From UBA1479 sp040216635 (GTDB taxonomy: Bacteria > Pseudomonadota > Alphaproteobacteria > Rhodospirillales > Casp-alpha2): a stretch of DNA of 64,000 bases. Below are positions 7,942 to 17,474 of the stretch, piece by piece. Every line of letters starts with the position of its first letter. The stretch's first letter is position 1. The notes beneath the pieces are model-generated. The model made no database searches, was not told the DNA's origin, and saw nothing but the letters and a program-made list of their open reading frames with translations. The stretch covers positions 1 through 64,000 of the forward strand of contig JAVJOU010000013.1 in the NCBI GenBank assembly GCA_040216635.1, written 5' to 3'. The translations under genes and the position numbers were made by a program.

Positions 7942-8400
7942 ATGCGCATCACTATTATCGCCGTGGGCCGCCGCAAGCAGGGTCCGGAACAGGATTTGTT
8001 CGATCAGTACAAGGGGCGCCTGCCCTGGCCGCTGGACCTGAAACTGGTCGAAGAGAAAAAACCCCTGTCGGGAGACGCCCTGAAGGCGCGTGAGGCGGAC
8101 CTGCTGCTGGCCGCCCTGCCGGACGGTGCGACCGTGATTGCCCTGGACGAACGCGGAACCTCCGACACCAGCCCAAAATTCGCTGAACGCTTAAGCGCCT
8201 GGCGGGATGACGGCGCCCGTGATCTGGCGTTTCTGATCGGCGGAGCCGACGGTTTGGCGGAAGAGGTGCGCACGCGTGCCCGTTTCGTCATGTCGCTGGG
8301 CAAACAGACCTGGCCGCATCAGCTGGTTCCGGCCCTGTTGGCGGAACAGCTTTACCGTGCCCATGCGATCCTGACCGGGCATCCCTATCACCGGGTTTGA
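7942..8400 (+). CDS. rlmH: 23S rRNA (pseudouridine1915-N3)-methyltransferase RlmH
   Basis: 152 residues, SPOUT fold. The SAM-binding knot is formed by IALDERG, FLIGGADGL and the C-terminal PYHR. It methylates pseudouridine 1915 of 23S rRNA in assembled 70S ribosomes. ATG 7942 gives the normal N-terminus MRITIIAVG. A 7-bp hairpin (CCACCGG/CCGGTGG, 7807-7828) lies in the gap before it without a T-tract. Confidence 0.95.
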   Translation: MRITIIAVGRRKQGPEQDLFDQYKGRLPWPLDLKLVEEKKPLSGDALKAREADLLLAALPDGATVIALDERGTSDTSPKFAERLSAWRDDGARDLAFLIGGADGLAEEVRTRARFVMSLGKQTWPHQLVPALLAEQLYRAHAILTGHPYHRV

Positions 8401-8556
8401 TGGGTGGTATAGACGTCTGTTCCCGGTCCTGTAAAAACGTGTCAAACCCTACCATCCGGGGCGATCCTCTGGTAAAAGACGCCATGGGCCGGTGCCCGTT
8501 GACGAAAGGTCGCCGAAACCCCATTTCAACACCCCGAAAACATTAAAAAAAGCGCC

Positions 8557-10134
8557 ATGCCTGAAGCGACCAAATTCCCCCGGCCTGTTGTCCTGTGCAT
8601 CCTGGATGGATGGGGCGACCGCGAAGCCGCCGACGATAACGCCATTTCCCTTGCCAAGACGCCCACCTGGGACCGTCTGGTGTCCGACTGCCCGCGCGCG
8701 CGGCTTGATGCTTCGGCCCAGGAAGTGGGTCTGCCCCAGGGTCAAATGGGTAATTCCGAGGTCGGCCATATGAACCTGGGGGCGGGACGCGTCGTCATGC
8801 AGGACCTGCCCAAAATTGACGCCGCCATGGACGACGGCTCGCTGGCGGAAAATCCGGCGTTGGTCTCGTTCATCGACGGCATGAAGGCCGCGGGCGGCAC
8901 CTGCCACCTTCTGGGTTTGCTCAGCCCCGGCGGCGTGCACAGCCATCAGGATCATATGGTGGCCCTGGCCAAGGCCGTTGCGGCGGCGGGCGTTCCGGTT
9001 TCCGTGCATGGCTTCCTGGACGGCCGCGACACACCGCCCAAGGCCGCGAAGGGTTATATGTCCCGTTTCCTGGCCGATCTGGAAGGCTGCGAAGGTGTCA
9101 CCGTCGCCACGGTCACCGGCCGCTATTTCGCCATGGACCGGGACAAGCGCTGGGACCGTGTGGTCAAAGCCTATGACGTCATGGTCCGGGCCGAAGGCAG
9201 CGAAACCTCGGACGATCCGGTGGCCGCGATCGAAGCCTCCTACACGGCCGGCAAGACCGACGAATTCATGGAGCCCTGCGTGATCGGCGATTATGCCGGT
9301 ATGACCGACGGCGATGGGCTGCTGTGTGCCAATTTCCGGGCCGACCGGGCGCGGGAAATTCTGGCCGCCCTGGTCGATCCGGCCTTCGACGGGTTCGAGC
9401 GGGCAAAGACCGTGACCTTCGCCCAGCGCCTGGGCATGGTCGAATATTCCGGCGATCTCAACGCCTTCCTGCCCGCCATGTTCCCATCGGAAAGCCTGTC
9501 GGGGATTTTGGGCGAGGTCGTGTCCAAGGCCAAGAAGACCCAGCTGCGCATCGCCGAGACGGAAAAGTACGCCCATGTGACGTTCTTCCTGAACGGCGGG
9601 CGCGAAGATGTGTTCGAGGGCGAGGAGCGCATTCTGGTGCCGTCGCCCAAGGTTGCGACCTATGACCTGAAGCCCGAGATGTCGGCGCCTGAGGTCACGG
9701 ACAACTTGGTCCGCGTCATCAACGACGGCACCTTTGACCTGATCGTCGTCAACTATGCCAACGGCGACATGGTCGGTCATACGGGCGTGCTGGACGCTGC
9801 CATGAAGGCGGCGGAAACCATCGATGCCTCGCTGACCCGGTTGGAGCAGGCGGTCATCGATGCCGATGGGGTCATGCTGGTGACCGCCGATCACGGCAAT
9901 TGCGAGCAAATGAGCGATCCGAAAAACCGTAGCGCCCATACCCAACATACCCTGAACCTCGTGCCGGCCCTTTTGGTCAACGCGCCGGACTGGGTCAACG
10001 GCCTGCACGACGGACGGCTTGCCGATGTGGCGCCGACCTTGTTGCAGTTGATGGGGCTGGACCAACCGGCCGAGATGACCGGGCGGTCGCTGATCGACGG
10101 CGGCGCCGATGCCGCCCGCGAAGCGGCGGAATAA
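8557..10134 (+). CDS. gpmI: 2,3-bisphosphoglycerate-independent phosphoglycerate mutase
   Basis: 525 residues, alkaline-phosphatase superfamily with two Mn ions. The N-terminal metal site is at LDGWGDR, the catalytic serine (~67) is in GQMGNSEVGH, and the C-terminal metal ligands are in VTADHGNCEQM and HTQHT. It interconverts 3- and 2-phosphoglycerate in glycolysis and gluconeogenesis. It is followed 5 nt later by the envC-like gene. Confidence 0.97.
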   Translation: MPEATKFPRPVVLCILDGWGDREAADDNAISLAKTPTWDRLVSDCPRARLDASAQEVGLPQGQMGNSEVGHMNLGAGRVVMQDLPKIDAAMDDGSLAENPALVSFIDGMKAAGGTCHLLGLLSPGGVHSHQDHMVALAKAVAAAGVPVSVHGFLDGRDTPPKAAKGYMSRFLADLEGCEGVTVATVTGRYFAMDRDKRWDRVVKAYDVMVRAEGSETSDDPVAAIEASYTAGKTDEFMEPCVIGDYAGMTDGDGLLCANFRADRAREILAALVDPAFDGFERAKTVTFAQRLGMVEYSGDLNAFLPAMFPSESLSGILGEVVSKAKKTQLRIAETEKYAHVTFFLNGGREDVFEGEERILVPSPKVATYDLKPEMSAPEVTDNLVRVINDGTFDLIVVNYANGDMVGHTGVLDAAMKAAETIDASLTRLEQAVIDADGVMLVTADHGNCEQMSDPKNRSAHTQHTLNLVPALLVNAPDWVNGLHDGRLADVAPTLLQLMGLDQPAEMTGRSLIDGGADAAREAAE

Positions 10135-10139
10135 AGCCC

Positions 10140-11387
10140 TTGGTCACAGCCGGGCGATCCCTGATAGCGATTTCCCTGGCGGCGGTGTTGGCCGCGTCTT
10201 CTGCCGCGATTGCCCAGAACAGGGCCGCCGGTGACAGCCTGGACAAGGTCCAGCGCGAGATCAAAAAAAGCCACGCCGAAAGCGAGCGTCTGAAGGGCCA
10301 GGCGGCGGCGCTTGAGGCGGATCTCAAGAACCTCAAACAACGCCTGGTTTCGGCTGCCAAGGTCGTGCAGGACCGTGAGCTTCGGGTCATCACCCTGGAA
10401 GCCAAGATCGCCGATCTTGTGCGCCAGGAACGGGAAAAGATGGCGCAGCTGAGCGCCAATCGCGCCCAGTTCGCGGGTGTGTTGATGGCGTTGCAAAAAA
10501 TGGTGCAGTTCCCGCCCGAAGCTTTGCTGGCCCTGCCCGAATCCCCGGACGATCTGGTCCGCAGCGCCATCCTGCTGCGCTCCGTGGTGCCCGAGATCGA
10601 TCGTCAGGCGACCCGTATCCGATTGGACCTGAAATCCTTGGCCGATACCCGTGAAATGACGGCGGCGGAAAGGTTGAATTTGAGCTCGGCGGCCGACGAC
10701 CTGGAACGCCAGCGGGCGGAAATCCGCCAGTTGATGACCGACCGGCGGCGCCTGTTGGCGAAAACCAAGGCCGAGGAACGGGACGCCGCCGAACGTGCCG
10801 CCCGCTTGGCGGCCAAGGCGCGCAACCTGAAAGACCTGATGACGCGGCTGGAAGAACAGCGTGAGGCCGATGAGCGTGAAGCCCGGGCCAAGGAACAGGC
10901 CGAAGCGAAAGCCTCGCGGGACAAGGCCGCGGCGATTGAAAAGGCCCGAGCCGTCGCCACAGTTTCGCCATCTGTATCCATCACAAAGCGCCGTGGCCGC
11001 CTTCCGTTGCCCGTGGTGGGCGATCTGGTCGGCCGGTACGGCGAGAACCTGCCGACGGGACTGTCGCGCAAAGGCATCGACATTGCCGCGCGCGGCGGAT
11101 CGCAGGTCATTGCCACCTATGACGGGAAAATCGCTTTCGCAGGTAAATTCCGGGGCTATGGGCAATTATTGATTATCGATCACGGCGACGGATATCATAC
11201 GCTGCTGGCTGGGATGGCCCGGATCGATATGACCGTGGGCCAACGCGTTTCCACCGGTGAACCCGTGGGCCTGATGGGCGACGATGGGGGCAACCGGCCA
11301 ATTCTCTACGTTGAACTGCGCCGCAAGGGACAGCCGATCAATCCTTTGCCGTGGTTGGCGTCACGCAAAGACAAGGTGAGCGGATGA
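10140..11387 (+). CDS. envC: EnvC-like murein hydrolase activator, degenerate LytM domain
   Basis: 415 residues: a signal peptide (1-26), coiled coil (~30-125 and 165-270, rich in Glu/Arg/Ala) and a C-terminal M23/LytM fold (~290-410). The first zinc-ligand His of active M23 enzymes is replaced (LSRKGIDIA), and the HxH motif is replaced by LYVELRRKG, as in E. coli EnvC. It is therefore probably an amidase activator, not an enzyme. The start is TTG 10140, which places the signal peptide correctly. It overlaps ctpA by ATGA. This envC-ctpA-deacetylase order is common in alphaproteobacteria. Confidence 0.88.
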   Translation: MVTAGRSLIAISLAAVLAASSAAIAQNRAAGDSLDKVQREIKKSHAESERLKGQAAALEADLKNLKQRLVSAAKVVQDRELRVITLEAKIADLVRQEREKMAQLSANRAQFAGVLMALQKMVQFPPEALLALPESPDDLVRSAILLRSVVPEIDRQATRIRLDLKSLADTREMTAAERLNLSSAADDLERQRAEIRQLMTDRRRLLAKTKAEERDAAERAARLAAKARNLKDLMTRLEEQREADEREARAKEQAEAKASRDKAAAIEKARAVATVSPSVSITKRRGRLPLPVVGDLVGRYGENLPTGLSRKGIDIAARGGSQVIATYDGKIAFAGKFRGYGQLLIIDHGDGYHTLLAGMARIDMTVGQRVSTGEPVGLMGDDGGNRPILYVELRRKGQPINPLPWLASRKDKVSG

Positions 11388-12757
11388 CACAGAAATTCAT
11401 GAAGGGTGCAGGGATACGGGTTCTGGCCGGTGCGATGGTGCTGGGCAGCCTGGCGTTTCTGGCCAAGCCGGCCGTGGCGCAGGATGCTTCGGCTTCTCCC
11501 GAGGCCAAGAACTCGGAAGAAACCTATCGCCTGCTGAACCTGTTCGGCGATGTGTTCGAACGCATCCGTTCCCAATACGTGGATCAGCCCACGGACGAAC
11601 AGATGATCGAGGCGGCGATCACCGGGATGCTGCAGTCGCTGGACCCGCATTCCAGTTACATGAACGCCCGCACCTATAAGGAAATGCAGGTCAATACCCG
11701 TGGCCAGTTCGGCGGGTTGGGCATTCAGGTGACCATGGAAAACGGCGTGGTCAAGGTGATCTCGCCGATCGACGACACGCCCGCGTTCCGTGCCGGAATC
11801 AAATCAGGTGACCTGATCACCCATCTGGACGGGGAATCGATCCAGGGCCTGACCCTTTCCCAGGCGGTCGAGAAAATGCGCGGCAAGGTCGGCAGCGACA
11901 TCAAGCTGACCGTGTTCCGCGAAGGCCAGGAACCGTTCGATGTGTCGGTGACCCGCGCGATCATCAAGATCGCCTCGGTGCGGCATCGTCTTGAAGGTGA
12001 TGATATCGGTTATATCCGCATCACCTCGTTCAGCGAGCAGACCAAGGAGAACTTGGACAAGGCCATCGCGAAGATCAAGAAAGACGCGGGCGACAAGCTC
12101 AAGGGTTATGTGTTGGACTTAAGGAACAACCCGGGCGGTTTGTTGGATCAGGCCGTCGCGGTGTCGGATACGTTCCTGGACAAGGGCGAAATCGTCTCGA
12201 CCCGGTCCCGTGATCCGGACGATACGCATCGTTTCAACGCCACCAAGGGCGACCTGACGGAAGGAAAGCCCGTCATCGTTCTGATTAACGGGGGGTCGGC
12301 GTCTGCTTCGGAAATCGTTGCCGGCGCGCTGCAGGACCACCGTCGCGGGGTGCTGTTGGGTACCCGTTCGTTCGGTAAGGGCTCTGTGCAGACGATCGTG
12401 CCGCTGCAGGGGCATCGGGCCATGCGCTTGACCACGGCACGGTATTACACACCGTCCGGCGACAGCATCCAGGCCAAGGGCATTCACCCGGATATCGAGG
12501 TCAAGCCGTCGCGAATCGAAGAGCTTGATAGCCGTCCCGGCCGCCGCGAGGAAAATCTGCGCGGTGCTTTGGACAAAGGAGAGCCTGCATCCGACGCCGG
12601 CGATACGGATGCGGAGGCAAAGCCCGAAGACGGGAAAACGGCGGGAAAAGAAGGGGATGCCAAGAAAGAGCCGGTCGATTACCAACTGTTGCGGGCGCTT
12701 GACCTGCTGCGCGGCGTGGCTCTTTTTTCCGGCGCGTTGACCTCGTCAACCAATTGA
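11384..12757 (+). CDS. ctpA: C-terminal processing protease, S41 family
   Basis: 457 residues: a signal peptide (~1-30, ending AVAQD), N-terminal helices, a PDZ domain (~95-170; GLGIQVTMENGVVKV) and the S41 catalytic domain. By alignment with E. coli Prc, the Ser-Lys dyad is Ser307 (GGSASASE) and Lys332 (SFGKGSVQ). It is a periplasmic protease. A charged linker (~400-430) precedes the C-terminus. The start ATG 11384 is set by the overlap with the envC-like gene. Confidence 0.95.
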   Translation: MTQKFMKGAGIRVLAGAMVLGSLAFLAKPAVAQDASASPEAKNSEETYRLLNLFGDVFERIRSQYVDQPTDEQMIEAAITGMLQSLDPHSSYMNARTYKEMQVNTRGQFGGLGIQVTMENGVVKVISPIDDTPAFRAGIKSGDLITHLDGESIQGLTLSQAVEKMRGKVGSDIKLTVFREGQEPFDVSVTRAIIKIASVRHRLEGDDIGYIRITSFSEQTKENLDKAIAKIKKDAGDKLKGYVLDLRNNPGGLLDQAVAVSDTFLDKGEIVSTRSRDPDDTHRFNATKGDLTEGKPVIVLINGGSASASEIVAGALQDHRRGVLLGTRSFGKGSVQTIVPLQGHRAMRLTTARYYTPSGDSIQAKGIHPDIEVKPSRIEELDSRPGRREENLRGALDKGEPASDAGDTDAEAKPEDGKTAGKEGDAKKEPVDYQLLRALDLLRGVALFSGALTSSTN

Positions 12758-12875
12758 GTACCCTGGATTTATTGAGGTGGATGTGACGCTATGCCCTGCC
12801 ATGCTAGCCATGGCGGACGGCGTGACAGCCAGCTTATTCATATGGCCGGCCGGCCCTTGATGAACGGGTGACCCG

Positions 12876-14324
12876 TTGAAGATGCCGTCGTTGAAAATGC
12901 CGTTCAATCTGAAGCGCCGCAAAAAAGGCGGTGACGATGAGGACGATGAAGACTTCGATCTCGACGAAGAGGCGTTCGAGGACGAAGAGGATGAAGACGA
13001 CGACGATTACGACGACCTCGACGATGATGAGGAAGAGGAGGGAAGTGCGTGGGAACGCATGGACCCTCAGCGCAAGGTTCTCATTATCTCGGCGCTTGCC
13101 GGCGGTCTGCTGCTGACATCCATATTCGGCGGTGCGGCTTGGTTCCTGCTTGGATCTGGCGAACCTGAACCCGTCGCCGATTTGCGCCGCCCTGATGGCT
13201 CCATCGCCATTCCGGCTGCCCCCACGCCGGGGGGGCTTACGCCCCCTGCCGAAGGAGAGGCTCCATCCGCAGAAGGACAAACGGGCAAAGCGACTGCCGA
13301 TGGCAAGGCCGCGCCCGGCGCACCGCAACCGGCGGAAAAGGTCGTTGGCGGTATTTCTGCCTCGCAGGTGGCGATCCAATCCGAAGGGTCGGGGGGGCTC
13401 AGCGCGGGGCTTGCGGCCACGGGGGCCGGACAGGACCCGGACCGAAGCCGCGTGATCCCGTTCTCATCGGCAGAAGCCTATAAAGGCATCGCCTGGATCG
13501 AAGGTGTCGAAGCCCTGGCCCGCGTGCCGGACTTGGCGCTCGTCGAAAAAGGCCCCGACGGGCGGGACATGCCGATCATCGCGCGCAACGGGACCCGGCC
13601 CATGGATGCCTATGCCCGGCCCGTGCCGGAAGCCGACGCCAGCATCCCGCGCATCGCCGTCCTGATCCGGGGGATCGGGCTGTCGCGTAGCGCGAGCATT
13701 ACGGCGATCAAATCCCTGCCGCCGGAAGTCAGCATGGTTATTTCACCTTATGCCCGGGAGCCGTCGGATTGGGTCATTCGTGCCCGGCTTGCCGGGCATG
13801 AAGTGTTCATGGGCCTGCCCATGGAAAGTGCGAACTTTCCGTTCGAAGACGCGGGGCCATTGGCGCTGAACACCGGGTTACAGTTGGAGCAGAACATGTC
13901 CAACCTGCGGACCTTGATGGGGATGGTGCCGGGCTACGTCGGGTTCATGTCACGCTATGGCTCGAAATTCGGCGTGGCGGAAGGGCAATTGAAACCCGTG
14001 TTCGAGGAAATCAAATCGCGCGGGCTGATGTTCATCGATTCCGGTGAAAGCGGCAGCGGTGCCATGCCGCGCATCGCCGCAGAATTGGGGCTGCCCAAGG
14101 CCGTCGTGAACATTCATTTGGACCGCACGCCGTCGGAGGACGAAATCGCGTCCAAACTACTGCGTTTCGGTGCGCTGGCGCGCAGCCAATCCGTCGCCGT
14201 CGCCATGGGCGATCCTTATCCCCATACCATCCGAGAATTGAAAAACTGGCTGGCGGCCCAACCGCCGGAAAAAATGCGCCTGGTGCCGGTCAGTTCCATC
14301 GCCGATCTGCAGATCATTCAATAA
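12876..14324 (+). CDS. Divergent polysaccharide deacetylase (YibQ/DUF610) with acidic N-terminus
   Basis: Up to 482 residues. The first ~60 are cytoplasmic, starting with basic KRRKKGG and continuing as an almost pure Asp/Glu run. A TM helix follows (~70-92; VLIISALAGGLLLTSIFGGA), then a Pro/Ala/Gly linker and the deacetylase-like barrel (~240-480; PRIAVLIRGIGLS, MFIDSGESG, AVAMGDPYPHTIREL). The family accompanies envC and ctpA and is linked to the cell wall, but its activity is unproven. The start is ambiguous: TTG 12876, ATG 12882 or ATG 12897. A perfect AACGGGT/ACCCGTT dyad (12863-12877) covers the TTG. Confidence 0.88.
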   Translation: MKMPSLKMPFNLKRRKKGGDDEDDEDFDLDEEAFEDEEDEDDDDYDDLDDDEEEEGSAWERMDPQRKVLIISALAGGLLLTSIFGGAAWFLLGSGEPEPVADLRRPDGSIAIPAAPTPGGLTPPAEGEAPSAEGQTGKATADGKAAPGAPQPAEKVVGGISASQVAIQSEGSGGLSAGLAATGAGQDPDRSRVIPFSSAEAYKGIAWIEGVEALARVPDLALVEKGPDGRDMPIIARNGTRPMDAYARPVPEADASIPRIAVLIRGIGLSRSASITAIKSLPPEVSMVISPYAREPSDWVIRARLAGHEVFMGLPMESANFPFEDAGPLALNTGLQLEQNMSNLRTLMGMVPGYVGFMSRYGSKFGVAEGQLKPVFEEIKSRGLMFIDSGESGSGAMPRIAAELGLPKAVVNIHLDRTPSEDEIASKLLRFGALARSQSVAVAMGDPYPHTIRELKNWLAAQPPEKMRLVPVSSIADLQIIQ

Positions 14325-14370
14325 TACTGTCCAATCCCGATACTTTCTTGCCGCATACAAGGCTCCTTTC

Positions 14371-14882
14371 ATGAAGACGAATGACGATGATCCACGCCCG
14401 TACCGAACCGGTGTCGGTGCCTTGCTGCTGAATGCGGCCGGTCTTGTGTGGGTGGGGGAACGGATCCGTAAACTGGATCAGCAGTTGGAATACCCCTGGC
14501 AACTGCCGCAGGGCGGCCTGGACGAAGGCGAAGACCCCCGCGACGCCGTGTTCCGTGAACTGGAAGAAGAAACGGGCACGGCGAATGCGGAAATCATCGC
14601 TGAGACGTCCGGCTGGTTGTCCTACGACCTTCCGGTCGAGGTGCGTGACAAGGTGTGGAAAGGACGGTTCCGCGGCCAGCGCCAGAAATGGTTCGCCATG
14701 CGGTTCCTTGGCAAGGATGATGAGTTTGATTTGAATACTCACGAGAAACCGGAATTTTCCAGCTGGCGATGGGCGTCCATGGCGGAATTGCCAAGCCTGA
14801 TCGTTCCCTTCAAACGGGGGCTATATCAGGACCTTGTGGCGGCGTTCGCGCACCTGGACGGCGATAACGGAGCCTCCCGGAC

Positions 14883-14886
<4 letters not shown>
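14371..14886 (+). CDS. rppH: RNA pyrophosphohydrolase (Nudix)
   Basis: 171 residues. The Nudix box reads GGLDEGEDPRDAVFRELEEE followed by TG, a complete GX5EX7REUXEEXGU match. The N-terminus YRTGVGALLLNAAGLVWVGE and the KWFAMRFLG strand are typical of RppH. It removes pyrophosphate from mRNA 5' ends and so starts decay. It overlaps the next gene by ATGA. Confidence 0.95.
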
Positions 14887-15860
<974 letters not shown>

Positions 15861-15867
15861 CGCCGAT

Positions 15868-16638
15868 ATGAGCGATACCGCAGTTCCGAAAGAAACCGCC
15901 CTGATCACCGGTGCTGCGCGCCGGATCGGCCGCGCATTGGCGCTTGATCTGGCGACGGCCGGCTGGCGTGTCGCGGTCCATTATAATGGATCGCGGGACG
16001 ATGCCGAAGCCGTGGCCGCCGAAATCAAGGCGGCGGGCGGCCATGCGGCGGCGTTTGCCGCGGATTTGGCGGACGAAGCCCAGACGGCGGCGCTTCTGCC
16101 CGCCGTGGCGGCGGCGCTGGGGCCCGTGACCTGCTTGGTCAACAATGCGTCCGTGTTCGAAAAAGACCTGCCCGATAGCGTCACGCGGGAAAGCTGGGAC
16201 CGGCATATGGAGGTCAACCTGCGTGCCCCCTTCGTGCTGACACAGGCACTGGCGGCGGAACTGCCGGCCGGGACAGCCGGGGCCGTGGTCAATATTCTCG
16301 ACCAGCGGGTCATCAACCTGCGGGGCGATTTCACGTCCTATACCTTGTCGAAATACGGCCTGTGGGGACTGACCCAAATGCTGGCCCGGGGGCTGGCGCC
16401 GAACATCCGGGTCAATGCCATCGCCCCGGGACCGACCCTGGCCAGCCACCGCCAGACGCCGGATCAATTCGCCGATCAATGGCAGGCGACGCCGCTGGAA
16501 CGCCCCGTCGACCTCCAGGATATTTGCCGCGCCCTGCGCTTCGTCCTTGACGCAGAGGCCCTAACAGGCCAAATCATCGCCCTGGACAGCGGCCAGCACA
16601 TGGGGGCTGCCTGGGATAACGGGCCCGCACCGGAATAA
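15868..16638 (+). CDS. SDR oxidoreductase, probable pteridine (dihydromonapterin) reductase
   Basis: 256 residues. The nucleotide loop TGAARRIGRALA has the TGxxxRIG form seen in FolM/PTR1-type pteridine reductases. The rest follows the same pattern: NNASVFEKD, then YTLSKYGLWGL with the Tyr-Lys pair, and the C-terminal LDSGQHMG. It lies 30 nt before folB, which supports a pterin role. The start ATG 15868 is 7 nt after the antiporter stop. A general SDR role is the alternative. Confidence 0.8.
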   Translation: MSDTAVPKETALITGAARRIGRALALDLATAGWRVAVHYNGSRDDAEAVAAEIKAAGGHAAAFAADLADEAQTAALLPAVAAALGPVTCLVNNASVFEKDLPDSVTRESWDRHMEVNLRAPFVLTQALAAELPAGTAGAVVNILDQRVINLRGDFTSYTLSKYGLWGLTQMLARGLAPNIRVNAIAPGPTLASHRQTPDQFADQWQATPLERPVDLQDICRALRFVLDAEALTGQIIALDSGQHMGAAWDNGPAPE

Positions 16639-16668
16639 GGCGGGCCAGGGTAACCGATCGGGGACGAT

Positions 16669-17088
16669 ATGACCGTCGATCAATACAAGGTTTCGGACAC
16701 CGCCAAGATCGCCGACGCGCGCGCGCTGATCCGCCATGTGTTCGTGCGCAATCTGGTGCTGATGGCCAATATCGGCATTCATGCGTTTGAGAAAACGGGC
16801 GCACAGCGCATCCGCGTCAACGTTGACTTGGCCGTGCGCGAGACCGAACAGCCGCCCGCCGACGAGATCGGTCAGGTGGTCTGCTATGAAGAGATCACCG
16901 AAGGCATCAAGGGCATCGTCAGCCGCGAGCACGTCAACCTAGTCGAGACCCTGGCCGAGGATATCGCCGCCATGTGTCTCGAAGACCCCCGGGTTCGATC
17001 CGCTCGCGTGAGAGTGGAAAAGCTGGACATTCTCGAAAATGCGGAGAGCGTCGGCGTCGAGATCGAGCGCTTCAACTCCCGGGCCTGA
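16669..17088 (+). CDS. folB: Dihydroneopterin aldolase
   Basis: 139 residues. The FolB fold is recognised from NLVLMANIGIHAFEKTGAQ, VVCYEEI, NLVETLAEDIAAMCL and ARVRVEKLDI; the catalytic Glu and Lys positions are present. It converts dihydroneopterin to hydroxymethyl-dihydropterin in folate synthesis. A ~20-residue N-terminal extension precedes the usual start. GGGGA lies before the ATG. Confidence 0.93.
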   Translation: MTVDQYKVSDTAKIADARALIRHVFVRNLVLMANIGIHAFEKTGAQRIRVNVDLAVRETEQPPADEIGQVVCYEEITEGIKGIVSREHVNLVETLAEDIAAMCLEDPRVRSARVRVEKLDILENAESVGVEIERFNSRA

Positions 17089-17474
17089 CAGGCGAATGAG
17101 CGCATTCTCCTAAGTGCTTGATATAGCGACTTTGTGATCGCTGCCCCAGGTGAGTTGTGCACAGGGCCTATTCCCGTTTCATATTTGTGTCCAGCCGGTT
17201 TCCGGAAATTTACAGCATGCGGCTTGTCGCCGTGTAATGCTGGTTTGTTGTTTAATTTCAATATGTTATTTCTATGCTTAAATATTAGGCAAAGCGGAGG
17301 AATCCCGGGGTTTTCTGGCTCTTTGACCGCCGGGGCGGGTTTTTCAACAGGATTATCCACAGGAGTCGTGGATAGTTGACCGTGCAGAAAATCATCCGGC
17401 CGATATATCTTTCGACATAGTATTGATTCAGTTCAAAATTCTCTGGTGACAGGTTGTTCTGAAGGAATTTTCTT
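17089..17474. other. AT-rich non-coding gap upstream of uvrC
   Basis: About 386 bp, markedly AT-richer than its surroundings (for example 17240-17290). It holds a consensus DnaA box TTATCCACA (17353-17361), facing a near-match in GTGGATAG (17369-17376), and a short GC hairpin with a TTTTT run (~17328-17345). No convincing gene is seen: the one open frame of ~80 codons lacks an SD and family resemblance. It probably contains the uvrC promoter and perhaps a small transcript. Confidence 0.5.

Noticed and set aside
8449..10065. A 538-codon minus-strand frame opposite gpmI
   Set aside because: Antisense of a well-conserved phosphoglycerate mutase; no SD and no domain.
10140..11387. Active M23 endopeptidase
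   Set aside because: The first His ligand and the HxH motif are replaced, so it is an EnvC-type activator.
17353..17376. Possible replication origin
   Set aside because: Only one consensus DnaA box and one near-match, with no typical origin neighbours (dnaA, hemE, parAB, gidA).
17134..17379. An 81-codon frame in the gap before uvrC
   Set aside because: No ribosome binding site, Cys/Phe-rich random composition, and no family resemblance. The region is AT-rich spacer.
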